Source: Hyphomicrobiales bacterium
GTDB lineage: Bacteria > Pseudomonadota > Alphaproteobacteria > Rhizobiales > Rhizobiaceae
Reading direction: 5' to 3'
NCBI GenBank assembly: GCA_900471925.1
Contig: UCGV01000042.1
Span: 1 to 40,300 of the forward strand
DNA: 40,300 nucleotides
Shown here: piece by piece, positions 24,022 through 32,328 of the stretch
Numbering within the stretch: position 1 is the first letter of the stretch
Layout: every line of letters starts with the position of its first letter
Translations under genes and position numbers: made by a program
The notes under the pieces: model-generated
What the model saw: the letters and a program-made list of their open reading frames with translations, nothing else
Told to the model about the DNA's origin: nothing
Databases searched by the model: none

Positions 24022-25314
24022 TCACCGTCTGGCCATCCTGTCCTGAATCTTCATTACGGCAAAGACTGCCGGCATGAACCAAGCCTTGCCCCGAAACAGC
24101 GGGATGGATTTTGGCGGACCGAAGTCGAGGGCGGACGTCGTGCTTGTGCCGAGGATCTTCTCCGCGACCTTCCGGCCGGCCCAGCGCAGCCACACGACAC
24201 CGGAACCACAGCAGCCGGTCGCATAATGGATCCCCTCACGTTGGAAGACTCTCGGCATCATGTCCCGGTTCATGGCCACATAGCCGTACCAGCTGTGCGC
24301 CAATCCAATGCCTTGCAGATCGGGGAAGATCCTCGTCATCTCCCGGTGGAGATGATCCGTCGGCCAGGACGGATCGCCGGCAAAGGTTCCGTCGCGTCCG
24401 CCGAACAGGAGGCGCGTTCCGTCCGGGGTCGGGCGGAAATAGTAGCTGAGCTTGCGCTTGTCGGAGATCATCATTCGTGTCGGCAGCAAGCGGTCCAGCA
24501 GCCCCGGCGCTAGGGCCTCGGTGACGATGATACGGCTGCGAACAGGAACGATACGCCGCTGCAGCCATCGATCAAGCGGGTCGGTATACCCGTTTGTCGC
24601 GATGATCACATCGCGCGCCCGAACCGCACCGCGGTCCGTGCCCACGGCAAAGCCCTGGGTGCTTTTCTGGACTTCCGTTACGGCCGTGTGGCCAATCACA
24701 CGCACGCCTGTGGCCAGGGCCAGACGCAGCATCTGGGCATGAAGCTTTCCGGGATGGAGGCCGCCTATATCCATCCTAACGCTGCCGCCGCAATAGATAT
24801 CGGTTGCGATATGGCGGTGCATGTCGGCGGGGGCGACCGCATGGGCCTCGATCCCGAGATTTTTGCTGAGATAGTCGCTTTCGCGGGCAAGCGCTTCGTA
24901 TTGGCGTGCCGACATCGCGCCAGCAAACCGTCCCACGAGCTTGAAGTCGCAATCGATCTCTTTCTCTGCGATGAAGCGGTAGAGGTCGTCGCGGGCTGCC
25001 TTGGCCTCGAGAATGATGGCGTCGGCCCTGTCCTTCCCGAAACGACGGGCAAGGTTTGCGTGGGAAGGGCGCAGATTTCCGCTCGTGATGCCGCCGTTCC
25101 GCGTGGAGGCACCTTCTCCGGGCGCCTGCTTGTCGATCACGACAACGTCGCGGCCAGCGCGCGCAAGCTCCAACGCGGCGGCAAGTCCGGCATAACCGGC
25201 GCCGACGATGACGACGTCGGCAGTCAGGGGCAATGTCTGCCCGTCGAGGGAAACGGGAGGCGCGGCAACCCACCAGTAGGGCTGGTCACGCCTTACCTGC
25301 CTGGTATCGGTCAT
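24022..25314 (-). CDS. FAD-dependent amine / D-amino-acid type oxidoreductase (DAO family)
   Basis: A 430-residue flavoprotein of the DAO superfamily. The dinucleotide-binding motif GAGYAG is at residues 38-43, followed by Asp61 at the end of the second strand. ASTRNGGITSGNLRP (near 70-84) and the C-terminal HYATGCCGSGVVW are typical of the glycine oxidase, sarcosine oxidase and gamma-glutamylputrescine oxidase (PuuB) branch. It should oxidise a C-N bond, releasing an aldehyde or keto acid and an amine. It is the last gene of the minus-strand operon, 21 bases after the second permease, downstream of a PotABC-like importer; the substrate is therefore probably the imported compound or its product. 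Exact substrate is unknown. Confidence 0.88.
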   Translation of the reverse strand: MTDTRQVRRDQPYWWVAAPPVSLDGQTLPLTADVVIVGAGYAGLAAALELARAGRDVVVIDKQAPGEGASTRNGGITSGNLRPSHANLARRFGKDRADAIILEAKAARDDLYRFIAEKEIDCDFKLVGRFAGAMSARQYEALARESDYLSKNLGIEAHAVAPADMHRHIATDIYCGGSVRMDIGGLHPGKLHAQMLRLALATGVRVIGHTAVTEVQKSTQGFAVGTDRGAVRARDVIIATNGYTDPLDRWLQRRIVPVRSRIIVTEALAPGLLDRLLPTRMMISDKRKLSYYFRPTPDGTRLLFGGRDGTFAGDPSWPTDHLHREMTRIFPDLQGIGLAHSWYGYVAMNRDMMPRVFQREGIHYATGCCGSGVVWLRWAGRKVAEKILGTSTTSALDFGPPKSIPLFRGKAWFMPAVFAVMKIQDRMARR

Positions 25315-25335
25315 GATGTTCGTCTCCAGATTGGT

Positions 25336-26175
25336 TCAGGCGGCAGTCAGCTTGTCGATGCCGTAAAATGCGTTGACGATGGCCAATGCGACGAGTGCGA
25401 TCAGCATCTGCACCGTCGCGATGGCGGCAATCGACGGATCGAATTGGTTCTGCATGTAGCTCAGCATGATGACGGGGAGCGTGCTCGACGTGGCGCTGCC
25501 GAAGAAGAAGGAGAGCGGCAGATTGTCGAGCGAGATGAGGATCGCGAAAAGCGCTCCCGCAAACACGCCGGGCTTGATGAGCGGCACGGTGACGTCGACA
25601 AACACGCGCAAACGCGAGGCTCCAAGAACCGCGGCGGCCTCTTCGTAGTCGGTTGGGATTGCCCGATAGACCGCAAGCACCGTGCGCGAAATATAAGGGA
25701 TCGCGACGATCGTGTGCGTGATGAACAGCGCAAAGAAGGACACGCCGAATGCCATTGCCGACAGCATGTAGAGCAGAGAGAAGCCCAGAAGGATGGCAGG
25801 GACCGAGATCGGCGCAAGCATGAAATTGGTAAAGGCTTGAGCCAGGAGCGACCGGTCTCGTGCCGCCCAGATTGCGGCCGGCACGCCGAGCCCTATACCG
25901 GCGAGCGCTGACAGCAAGGCGATTTCGACACTGACCAGCAGTGATTGCATGAACGGCTCGTAATCGATGATCCGCTGATACCACTGCAGGCTGAGGCCGG
26001 TCATCGGAAAGGCGATGAAGCTTTCCGACGAGAAGGAGACAACGACAACGATCACGATCGGCATGAGCAGGAAGACAAAGAAGAGCAGAGCGTAGAGAGC
26101 AAGCAGCACCTGTCCCCAGCCGAACAGTCTCTGGCGGCGTTCCGCCAGTGGGGCCATAGTCGTCAAGTCGGTCAT
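25336..26175 (-). CDS. Polyamine/opine-type ABC permease (PotC-like)
   Basis: A 279-residue six-helix permease. The first helix follows a basic segment (AERRQRLFGWGQ), and the EAA loop reads IPTDYEEAAAVLGASRLRVF, as in PotC-type proteins. The ATG at 26175 overlaps the stop of the preceding permease by 4 bp; a much longer open frame on this strand extends upstream but is out-of-frame translation of the neighbours. It forms the channel with the permease at 26172-27056. Its periplasmic partner is the binding protein encoded divergently at 29172-30206. Confidence 0.9.
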   Translation of the reverse strand: MTDLTTMAPLAERRQRLFGWGQVLLALYALLFFVFLLMPIVIVVVVSFSSESFIAFPMTGLSLQWYQRIIDYEPFMQSLLVSVEIALLSALAGIGLGVPAAIWAARDRSLLAQAFTNFMLAPISVPAILLGFSLLYMLSAMAFGVSFFALFITHTIVAIPYISRTVLAVYRAIPTDYEEAAAVLGASRLRVFVDVTVPLIKPGVFAGALFAILISLDNLPLSFFFGSATSSTLPVIMLSYMQNQFDPSIAAIATVQMLIALVALAIVNAFYGIDKLTAA

Positions 26176-27056
26176 TTTACGCCCTTTCTGCGCAGGAACC
26201 GCAGCTGGATCACCATGCCGATCAGCGCAAAGAGCAGCAAGACATTGCCCATGGCGGCGGCAAACCCGATGTTCTGGGTCAGGGTGAATTGTTGATAGAT
26301 GAGCAGCGACAGCGTCGTGACCTTTCCCCCGCCCAAAAGCAGCATCGTCAGGAAGCTGCCATTCGTCAGAACGAAGACCAGGATACAGCCGGTGGCGATC
26401 CCATCGAGGCTGAGGGGAAGCGTGACGGTGAGGAACGTGCGCAGTTTGCTGGCGCCCAGGATCTGCGCCGATTCTTCCAGGCTCCGGTTGACGCCCTGCA
26501 GCACGGATGCGATCGACAGCACCATGAAGGGCGCCAGTACGTGGATCAGGCCGACATAGACCATGATCTCCGTATTCACGAGGTTGATCGGCTTTTCCAT
26601 CAGTCCGAGATCGACGAGCCATGTCGTTATCAAGCCTCGCCGGGCAAACAACACCGTCCATCCGAAGGTGCGCATGATGATCGAGGTCAGCAACGGCGCA
26701 ATCAGCAGGAAGACGATCAGCGAGTTCCATTTTCCGGCATAGCGGACCATGAAATAGGAGACCGGATAGCCGAAGACGAGGCAAGCGAGTGTTGTAAGCG
26801 CGGAGACTTTGACGGTCTGCCAGACGATGTTGAGGTAATAGGCGTCCGTAAAAAGCGTGCGGTAGAAACCGAAAGGGTTGTCTGTCGGAAGACTGCGCCA
26901 GATGTTGGCGACAAGTGGCAGCACGAAGAACACCAGGAGGAAGATCAGGGCGGGCAGCGCCCATTTCCCCGACGCCAGCGTATAGGAACGATCGCGCCGT
27001 TCGGCCACTTCCCTTTCCGTGGTCGCCGCGATCGGCAAGGCTGCTTCGCCGTTCAT
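26172..27056 (-). CDS. Polyamine/opine-type ABC permease (PotB-like)
   Basis: A 294-residue permease with a cytoplasmic N-terminal tail of about 35 residues, six membrane segments, and the EAA loop VNRSLEESAQILGASKLRTF. The ATG at 27056 has an excellent ribosome site (AAGGAGG, six to seven bases) and overlaps the ATPase stop by 4 bp; codons further upstream lie inside the ATPase gene. It belongs to the MOI-type importer group, which carries polyamines, opines, mannopine, betaines and similar cationic or zwitterionic compounds. It pairs with the PotC-like permease. Confidence 0.9.
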   Translation of the reverse strand: MNGEAALPIAATTEREVAERRDRSYTLASGKWALPALIFLLVFFVLPLVANIWRSLPTDNPFGFYRTLFTDAYYLNIVWQTVKVSALTTLACLVFGYPVSYFMVRYAGKWNSLIVFLLIAPLLTSIIMRTFGWTVLFARRGLITTWLVDLGLMEKPINLVNTEIMVYVGLIHVLAPFMVLSIASVLQGVNRSLEESAQILGASKLRTFLTVTLPLSLDGIATGCILVFVLTNGSFLTMLLLGGGKVTTLSLLIYQQFTLTQNIGFAAAMGNVLLLFALIGMVIQLRFLRRKGVK

Positions 27057-28138
27057 CGCGCGCCTCCTTCGTTGAGCAGGATGGCGTAGGTTTCCGGCCA
27101 TGCGAGCCCGATCGTTCCATCCTCGCCGGCTTCGGTCCGTTCGCTGTTATAGACATAGATCGGCTTGGTAGAACCCGGCAGGTCGAGTTCGTAGGCATAG
27201 TAGCTGCCGCGAAAGACGACGCCGCGGACACGGGCGCGAAGCGCTTCATCCTTGGACTTGATCGAAAGGCGTTCGGGTCGGACCGCGATGCGGACGCGGT
27301 CGGACGACGAAAGCCCCTTCGGCCCGGCAACCTTGACCACCGGGGCATTTGGAAGCGCCAGCCTGACGTTCCAGTAACCGTCCGCTGCCGGGCCAGCGAG
27401 TGTGCCCTCGAAGATATTGGCCGTTCCCAGGAATTCCGAGACGAACTGGTTTTCCGGCCTCTCATAAATATCGAGCGGGGTGCCGACCTGGACGATCTGA
27501 CCATCGGCCATGACGGCGATGCGATCGGACATGGTCAACGCTTCCTCCTGGTCGTGAGTCACGATGATCGAGGTGATGCCGAGCCGCTTCTGGATCGCCC
27601 TGAGCTCGAACTGCATGCTTTCGCGCAGGTTCCGGTCGAGGGCACCAAGCGGCTCGTCGAGAAGCAGGATCTTCGGGTCCGTCACCAGTGAGCGGGCGAG
27701 GGCGACGCGCTGCTGCTGGCCGCCCGACATCTGGTGGATCTCGCGATCCTCAAAGTTCGAAAGCCTGACGAGGTCGAGCATCGCGCGCACTTTCCTTGTG
27801 CGCTCCGCAGCACCGATGCCGCGCATCTTCAATCCGTAAGCGACATTCTCGCCGACGGTCATGTGCGGAAAGAGGCTGTAGTTCTGGAAGACCATGCCAA
27901 GGCCACGCTTGTTCGGCGGCAAATCGGTGACGTCTGCGCCCCCGATGAGCACGTTGCCCGTGTTGGGCGTGGTAAAGCCCGCGATGATGCGCAGCGTCGT
28001 GGTCTTCCCGCATCCGGACGGTCCAAGCAGCGCCAGCATTTCGCCGGCGGCGACGTGAAGCGATATCGGCTTGAGGGCATGAAGGTTGCCATATCTCTTG
28101 CTGATGCTCTTGAGGGTGAGCGGCACTGATGCGTTCAT
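27053..28138 (-). CDS. Polyamine/opine-type ABC ATPase (PotA-like)
   Basis: A 361-residue ATPase. Walker A is GPSGCGKTT (39-47), the signature MSGGQQQRVALARSL, Walker B ILLLDEPLGALD, and a TOBE domain occupies roughly the last 90 residues. It has a good ribosome site (AAGGAAC) before the ATG. It lies only 17 bases after the XRE-cupin regulator gene, so regulator and transporter are one transcript. It energises the permeases encoded next. Substrate class is inferred from family resemblance only. Confidence 0.92.
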   Translation of the reverse strand: MNASVPLTLKSISKRYGNLHALKPISLHVAAGEMLALLGPSGCGKTTTLRIIAGFTTPNTGNVLIGGADVTDLPPNKRGLGMVFQNYSLFPHMTVGENVAYGLKMRGIGAAERTRKVRAMLDLVRLSNFEDREIHQMSGGQQQRVALARSLVTDPKILLLDEPLGALDRNLRESMQFELRAIQKRLGITSIIVTHDQEEALTMSDRIAVMADGQIVQVGTPLDIYERPENQFVSEFLGTANIFEGTLAGPAADGYWNVRLALPNAPVVKVAGPKGLSSSDRVRIAVRPERLSIKSKDEALRARVRGVVFRGSYYAYELDLPGSTKPIYVYNSERTEAGEDGTIGLAWPETYAILLNEGGAR

Positions 28139-28155
28139 TGGCTGTTCCTTTTTTT

Positions 28156-28800
28156 CTAAAGCTGATGATCAAGCGAGATCGGCCCGATCACCCAAAACAC
28201 CTCAGCCGGTCCCTCGCCAGCATGGCGAAATCCGTGCGGCACCGAGGCGCCAAAGGCGAAGCTGTCGCCGGCAAGCAGATGCGCTTCTTCACTTCCGACC
28301 TGCAGGATGATCTCACCTTTGAGAACCATCCCGCCTTTTTCGGCCGGGTAGGTGAGCAACCGCTCGCCCGAGGATCCGCCTTTTTCGATATGCAGGATCA
28401 TCAGTTGAAGATTGTGCGGGCTCTTTGACGACAGAAGTTCCTTGTTGAGATGGCCAAGTTCAAGAACAGGCCTGCCCTGGGCGCGGCGGATGAAATCCGG
28501 ATCTTCGGCGCGCTTGACGGAGGGTTCGAACAAAGCGCTCAAGGGCGCGTCCAGCGCCTTGCGGATCGCGGAGAGAACGCGAACAGAAGGGTTGGACACC
28601 TCCCGCTCGATCTGGCTCAGCATGCCGATCGACACGCCGGATCGGGCCGACAGCTGCTTGAGAGACATTGCCTTGTCTTTTCGCAGCCGGCGGATGATCG
28701 CGCCGAGCGACATATGACGACCCTCGTCGGCGGGCAGAGAGGGATGCTGGCCGCTCGGCTCCCGATCCGATTTCTCCTCCTGGCGGACGGAATCGGTCAT
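28156..28800 (-). CDS. XRE family regulator with C-terminal cupin domain
   Basis: A 214-residue regulator. Residues about 29-84 form an XRE helix-turn-helix (LGAIIRRLRKDKAMSLKQLS, then SGVSIGMLSQIEREVSNPS). The C-terminal half is a cupin sensor domain, as in PuuR-type regulators, with EKGGMVLKGEIILQVG and a final PHGFRHAGEGPAEVFWV. I chose the ATG at 28800, with AAGG just upstream; the longer open frame reads through the promoter. It heads the transporter operon and lies opposite the binding-protein gene, so it probably controls both. PuuR-type regulators commonly respond to the imported amine or a product of it; which one applies here is unknown. Confidence 0.88.
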   Translation of the reverse strand: MTDSVRQEEKSDREPSGQHPSLPADEGRHMSLGAIIRRLRKDKAMSLKQLSARSGVSIGMLSQIEREVSNPSVRVLSAIRKALDAPLSALFEPSVKRAEDPDFIRRAQGRPVLELGHLNKELLSSKSPHNLQLMILHIEKGGSSGERLLTYPAEKGGMVLKGEIILQVGSEEAHLLAGDSFAFGASVPHGFRHAGEGPAEVFWVIGPISLDHQL

Positions 28801-29171
28801 TCGGCTGCCTTGCGCGATTTCAATGCAACGGCAAATTTCACTATAATGATCGCATTGAGCCGCGGCGGCGACAGGCGATCGATCCATGCCGGCACGGATC
28901 CGTAAGCGGTTGACGTCATTTAACAATTCCCCTTGTCACACCGTAACGTTGAGCAAATGGGCCCGGATCCGGCGCTTCTTGCTGGCATTGAAGCTTTTTA
29001 GACTTTCGCAGGCCAGCGTCTTATTGACCCTAGCCTTGCTCCCGAGACCGCTGCCGGCAAGTGAAATCAGTTATGCGTAGCCTTATGCTATAGCGAAACA
29101 TAGCCTGTGCATGCTGACAGCCGGGAGTGCCGTCGGCAGGAATAGCAAAGCCAAAAACACGGGAACGAACA
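28801..29171. promoter_or_regulatory. Divergent control region between XRE-cupin regulator and binding-protein gene
   Basis: This 371-base region has no gene that I can support. TCAATGC at 28820-28826 and its exact complement GCATTGA at 28852-28858 form a 7-bp inverted repeat, 25 bases apart, enclosing TATAAT at 28842-28847. TTCAAT lies 17 bases ahead of that -10 box on the plus strand, giving a weak promoter towards the binding-protein gene. Closer to that gene, TTATGC is repeated at a 12-base step near 29070, followed by GCTAT, eight bases, ATAGC. Both are candidate operators for the XRE-cupin regulator; no binding evidence exists in the sequence. Confidence 0.4.
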
Positions 29172-30206
29172 ATGACCATGCACAGATGGATGGGGTCTCT
29201 TGTGGCCCTTTTGGGACAGACTGCTTTAGCAACATCGGCGTTTTCGGCGGACCTGACGGTCGGCGCCTTCGGGGGCGTCTGGGAGCAATCCCTGAGAACC
29301 TGCGTCGTCGAGCCCTTCGAAAAACAGACCGGCAAGTCGGTTCAGGTGGTTCTCGGATCGCCGGTCCAATGGTTGAACCAGATTGCCGCAAATCCGACCC
29401 AGCCGCCGCTCGATATCGTCTTCACCCCGACCGAGCAGGCTTACGACATGATAGGCAAGGGCCTCGCGGACGCCTTTACCAAGGAAACGGTGTCGGTTCT
29501 GCCCGACCTCAATCCCGATCTCGTGGCCTTCGGCGAAGGCTACGGCGTCGTCTTCGATTATGGCGCGATGGGCGTCATCTATAATGCGAAGAAGATCACC
29601 AAGCCGATCAAGACCTGGGACGACTTCCTGAGCGGCGTCGAGAACGGCGATTTCACCGCCACGATCCCGAGCATCAGCTATCCGAGCGCATTGAGCGCCG
29701 GGCTCTGGAATGTCTCACGCACCAGCGGAGGCGATGAGAAGAATGCCCAGCCGGGCATCGATCGCATCAAAAAGATGATGGCCGGCGGAGAACTCGATTT
29801 CTGGAGCGATCCGAACCAGGTCCTGAATGCGCTGGCCTCGGGCGAAATGGATGCGGCGATGTATTGGGATGGACGCTCCTGGGCCTTCATCGTCGATGGC
29901 AAGCATTCCGATTTCAAATATGTGACGCCCGCCCCCGGCGGTCCGGCAGCCCTGACCTGGATCCAGAAGGTCAAGAACAGCAGTCCGCTCGGTTGGAAAT
30001 TCGTCGATATCGCTCTCGGCGCTGAGGGCCAGGGCTGCTTTGCGAGCAAGACGCGCTACGGCGTCGCCAATCTGAAAGCCGTCTTCGATCCGGCAGTCGA
30101 GCCGATGATCACCAAATACAAGGATCTTTCGATCCCGTCTTACCGCGACATCAACACCTCGCGCGAGGCCTCGATCGAGGCCTGGAACAAGCAGATCGGC
30201 CGCTGA
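29172..30206 (+). CDS. Periplasmic substrate-binding protein (PotD-like)
   Basis: A 344-residue extracellular binding protein of the PotD/spermidine-type family. The signal peptide covers residues 1-26 (hydrophobic core GSLVALLGQTALATSAF, cleavage probably after AFSA). The mature protein opens DLTVGAFGGVWEQSLRTCV and later shows VFDYGAMGVIYNAKKITKP and GEMDAAMYWDGRSW, normal for this family. I start at the ATG at 29172; upstream in-frame codons lack a signal-peptide character. No other binding-protein gene is near the PotABC-like genes, so this is their partner, encoded on the opposite strand with the hydantoinase genes. Ligand: probably a small amine, betaine or cyclic amide. Confidence 0.9.
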   Translation: MTMHRWMGSLVALLGQTALATSAFSADLTVGAFGGVWEQSLRTCVVEPFEKQTGKSVQVVLGSPVQWLNQIAANPTQPPLDIVFTPTEQAYDMIGKGLADAFTKETVSVLPDLNPDLVAFGEGYGVVFDYGAMGVIYNAKKITKPIKTWDDFLSGVENGDFTATIPSISYPSALSAGLWNVSRTSGGDEKNAQPGIDRIKKMMAGGELDFWSDPNQVLNALASGEMDAAMYWDGRSWAFIVDGKHSDFKYVTPAPGGPAALTWIQKVKNSSPLGWKFVDIALGAEGQGCFASKTRYGVANLKAVFDPAVEPMITKYKDLSIPSYRDINTSREASIEAWNKQIGR

Positions 30207-30212
30207 ACTCGC

Positions 30213-30237
30213 CGCCCGGGCCGGCAAGACCCGGGCG
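30213..30237 (+). terminator. Stem-loop after the PotD-like gene
   Basis: CGCCCGGG at 30213-30220 pairs exactly with CCCGGGCG at 30230-30237 across a nine-base loop, starting seven bases after the stop codon. A mixed T-rich stretch (CTTTTCATTCTTC) follows only after ten bases. This is a likely attenuator or mRNA-stabilising element that keeps the binding protein more abundant than the hydantoinase subunits. The sugar operon has a comparable hairpin at 19310-19340. Confidence 0.55.
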
Positions 30238-30279
30238 CATGTTGCCGCTTTTCATTCTTCAAAATTCGGAGATGCCACA

Positions 30280-32328
30280 ATGGCTTACCGCGTCGGTGTC
30301 GACATCGGCGGGTCCTTCACGGACTTTGCCCTGTTCGACGAAGAAACCAAATCCCTGAAATCTTTGAAAGTCTTCTCCCGCCCGGATGAGCCCGGAAGCG
30401 AAATTCTCAACGGCATCAAGGCCGCCGAGCTCCGCTACGGGATCACGCCCGAGCAGATCGGCTATTTCACACACGGCACAACCGTCGGCATCAATACGGT
30501 CATTCAGCGCAAGGGTCTCAAACTGGCGCTCTTTACCACGGCCGGCTTCAGCGATGTACTCGAGATCGCACGCCTGAAGATCCCCGACATGTATAACCTC
30601 CTGTCGCGCCGGCCTGCGCCGCTGATTTCGCGCGACATGGTCTGGGGCATTGCCGGCCGGCTGAACTTCGACGGCAGCGAACGCGAACCGCTGGACGAGA
30701 CAGGCCTGGTCGATGCCGTTCGGCAGGCACGGGAGCGCGGCGCCGAGGGGATTGTCCTCTCCTTCCTTCACGCCTATCGAAGCGCTGACCATGAAAAGCG
30801 CGCCGAGGAGATCGTTGCCGCCCATGCGCCCGGCCTTCCGGTCTTTCGCTCGTCCGGAACGTGGCCGATCATTCGCGAGTACGAGCGGTCGATCACGGCC
30901 GTGATCGGAGGCTATGTTCAGCCGAGGGTTTCCCACTATCTGGCATCCCTGCAGCAGGCGCTGAAGTCCGCCGGGGTCTCGGTCGAGCCGCATCTGACCA
31001 AGTCGAACGGCGGCATCATGACGGCCGAACAAGGCAAGCGCGAATGCGTTCAGATGATCCTGTCGGGCACCGCGGCCGGCGTGATCGGGGCCGCTTACGT
31101 GGCCGACGTGGCGGGTATCGAAAAATGCATGAGCCTCGATATCGGCGGCACATCGGCCGACGTGGCGATCATCGTCGATGGCCAGCCGCAATATGGCGTC
31201 GGCGAACAAATCGGGGATTTTCAGATCTTCATTCCCTCGGTCTCGGTCGCCTCGATCGGGGAGGGGGGCGGCTCGATTGCCTGGGTGGACAGCCAGAAGG
31301 TCTTGCGGGTCGGCCCTGAAAGCGCCGGCTCGCGCCCGGGTCCGGCCTGCTACGGGCGTGGCGGGACGCGCGCGACGATCACCGACGCTTTCGTCGTGCT
31401 CAATCTCATCGGCCACGGCGACCTCGGCTACAACTCCGTCACCGTCGACCGGCAGAAGGCGATCGATGCGGTGCGCGAGCTTGCCGACACGCTCGGCAGG
31501 ACGGTCGAGGCGACCGCAGAGGCAATCATCGATATCGCCGTTTCGGGAATGTATACGGACGTATCAGCGCTGGTGTCCCGCTTCGGGATCGACCCGCGCG
31601 AATTTTCGCTGCTCGCATTCGGCGGCGCCGGCCCGATGGCCGCCTGCCATCTTGCCCGAGAGATCCATTCCAAGGAGGTCGTGATCCCTCCGACGCCAGG
31701 CGTGCTTTCGGCTCTCGGCGGTCTGATCGCCGATCTGAAGAACGATTTCATCAAGACCGTCTACACAGACCTTGAACCGTCGGTCATGCCGGAGCTTCTC
31801 GAAGAGTTCGACCGATTGCGGACGGCCGCCGAAAAATGGCTGCTGGACGATCAGGGCCATGGCGGGCAATACCGCCTGACCTATTCGGCCGAGATGCGCT
31901 ATCGCGGCCAGAGTTTCGAGATCGATACGGTCTTCGACCCCGATATCCTGAAAAGCGATACGGGTGACAAACTCGCAGACGCCTTCCACGCCGAACATGC
32001 GAGGGTCTATGGGCATTGCGACGAGGACGCCGCAATCCAGATCATCAGCCTGCGCCTGATCATTGCCGGAGCGACGAAAAAGCCCGACTTCCCGAAGTAT
32101 CCTCTCGGGGACGCGGCCGTCCTGCCGGATCGCCAGGTCGAGGTCTATCTCGCCGGGCAGTGGAAGGCAGCCGCGCTCTACCAGCGTTCGGGCCTCAAGC
32201 CGGGCAACAGGCTGAACGGGCCGGCCATCATCGCCCAATCCGATTGCACGACAGTCGTTCTGTCCGGTTTTTCCGCAACCGTCGATGAGTTCAACAACAT
32301 CCGCATTTCCGAGGAGGTCGCATCATGA
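30280..32328 (+). CDS. hyuA: Hydantoinase/oxoprolinase A subunit, ATP-dependent type (copy 1)
   Basis: A 682-residue protein of the HyuA family (N-methylhydantoinase A, 5-oxoprolinase and acetone-carboxylase beta relatives). The ATP-binding actin-like fold shows GVDIGGSFTDFALFDEETK at the start, HGTTVGINTVIQRKG, SLDIGGTSADVAII and FGGAGPMAACHLARE. Such A subunits use ATP to activate a cyclic amide carbonyl, which the B subunit helps hydrolyse. The ribosome site GGAG lies nine bases ahead. The B-subunit gene overlaps it by 4 bp. A second, clearly paralogous copy is at 36802-38868. The symbol reflects the family, not a tested substrate. Confidence 0.88.
   Translation: MAYRVGVDIGGSFTDFALFDEETKSLKSLKVFSRPDEPGSEILNGIKAAELRYGITPEQIGYFTHGTTVGINTVIQRKGLKLALFTTAGFSDVLEIARLKIPDMYNLLSRRPAPLISRDMVWGIAGRLNFDGSEREPLDETGLVDAVRQARERGAEGIVLSFLHAYRSADHEKRAEEIVAAHAPGLPVFRSSGTWPIIREYERSITAVIGGYVQPRVSHYLASLQQALKSAGVSVEPHLTKSNGGIMTAEQGKRECVQMILSGTAAGVIGAAYVADVAGIEKCMSLDIGGTSADVAIIVDGQPQYGVGEQIGDFQIFIPSVSVASIGEGGGSIAWVDSQKVLRVGPESAGSRPGPACYGRGGTRATITDAFVVLNLIGHGDLGYNSVTVDRQKAIDAVRELADTLGRTVEATAEAIIDIAVSGMYTDVSALVSRFGIDPREFSLLAFGGAGPMAACHLAREIHSKEVVIPPTPGVLSALGGLIADLKNDFIKTVYTDLEPSVMPELLEEFDRLRTAAEKWLLDDQGHGGQYRLTYSAEMRYRGQSFEIDTVFDPDILKSDTGDKLADAFHAEHARVYGHCDEDAAIQIISLRLIIAGATKKPDFPKYPLGDAAVLPDRQVEVYLAGQWKAAALYQRSGLKPGNRLNGPAIIAQSDCTTVVLSGFSATVDEFNNIRISEEVAS

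Noticed and set aside
25336..27504. A 722-codon minus-strand frame spanning two permeases and part of the ATPase
   Set aside because: Only the last 279 codons are permease-like. The upstream part is out-of-frame translation of the neighbouring genes, and an ATGA overlap fixes the start at 26175.
30259..31416. A 385-codon minus-strand frame opposite HyuA copy 1
   Set aside because: Antisense shadow; the plus strand carries every conserved HyuA block.
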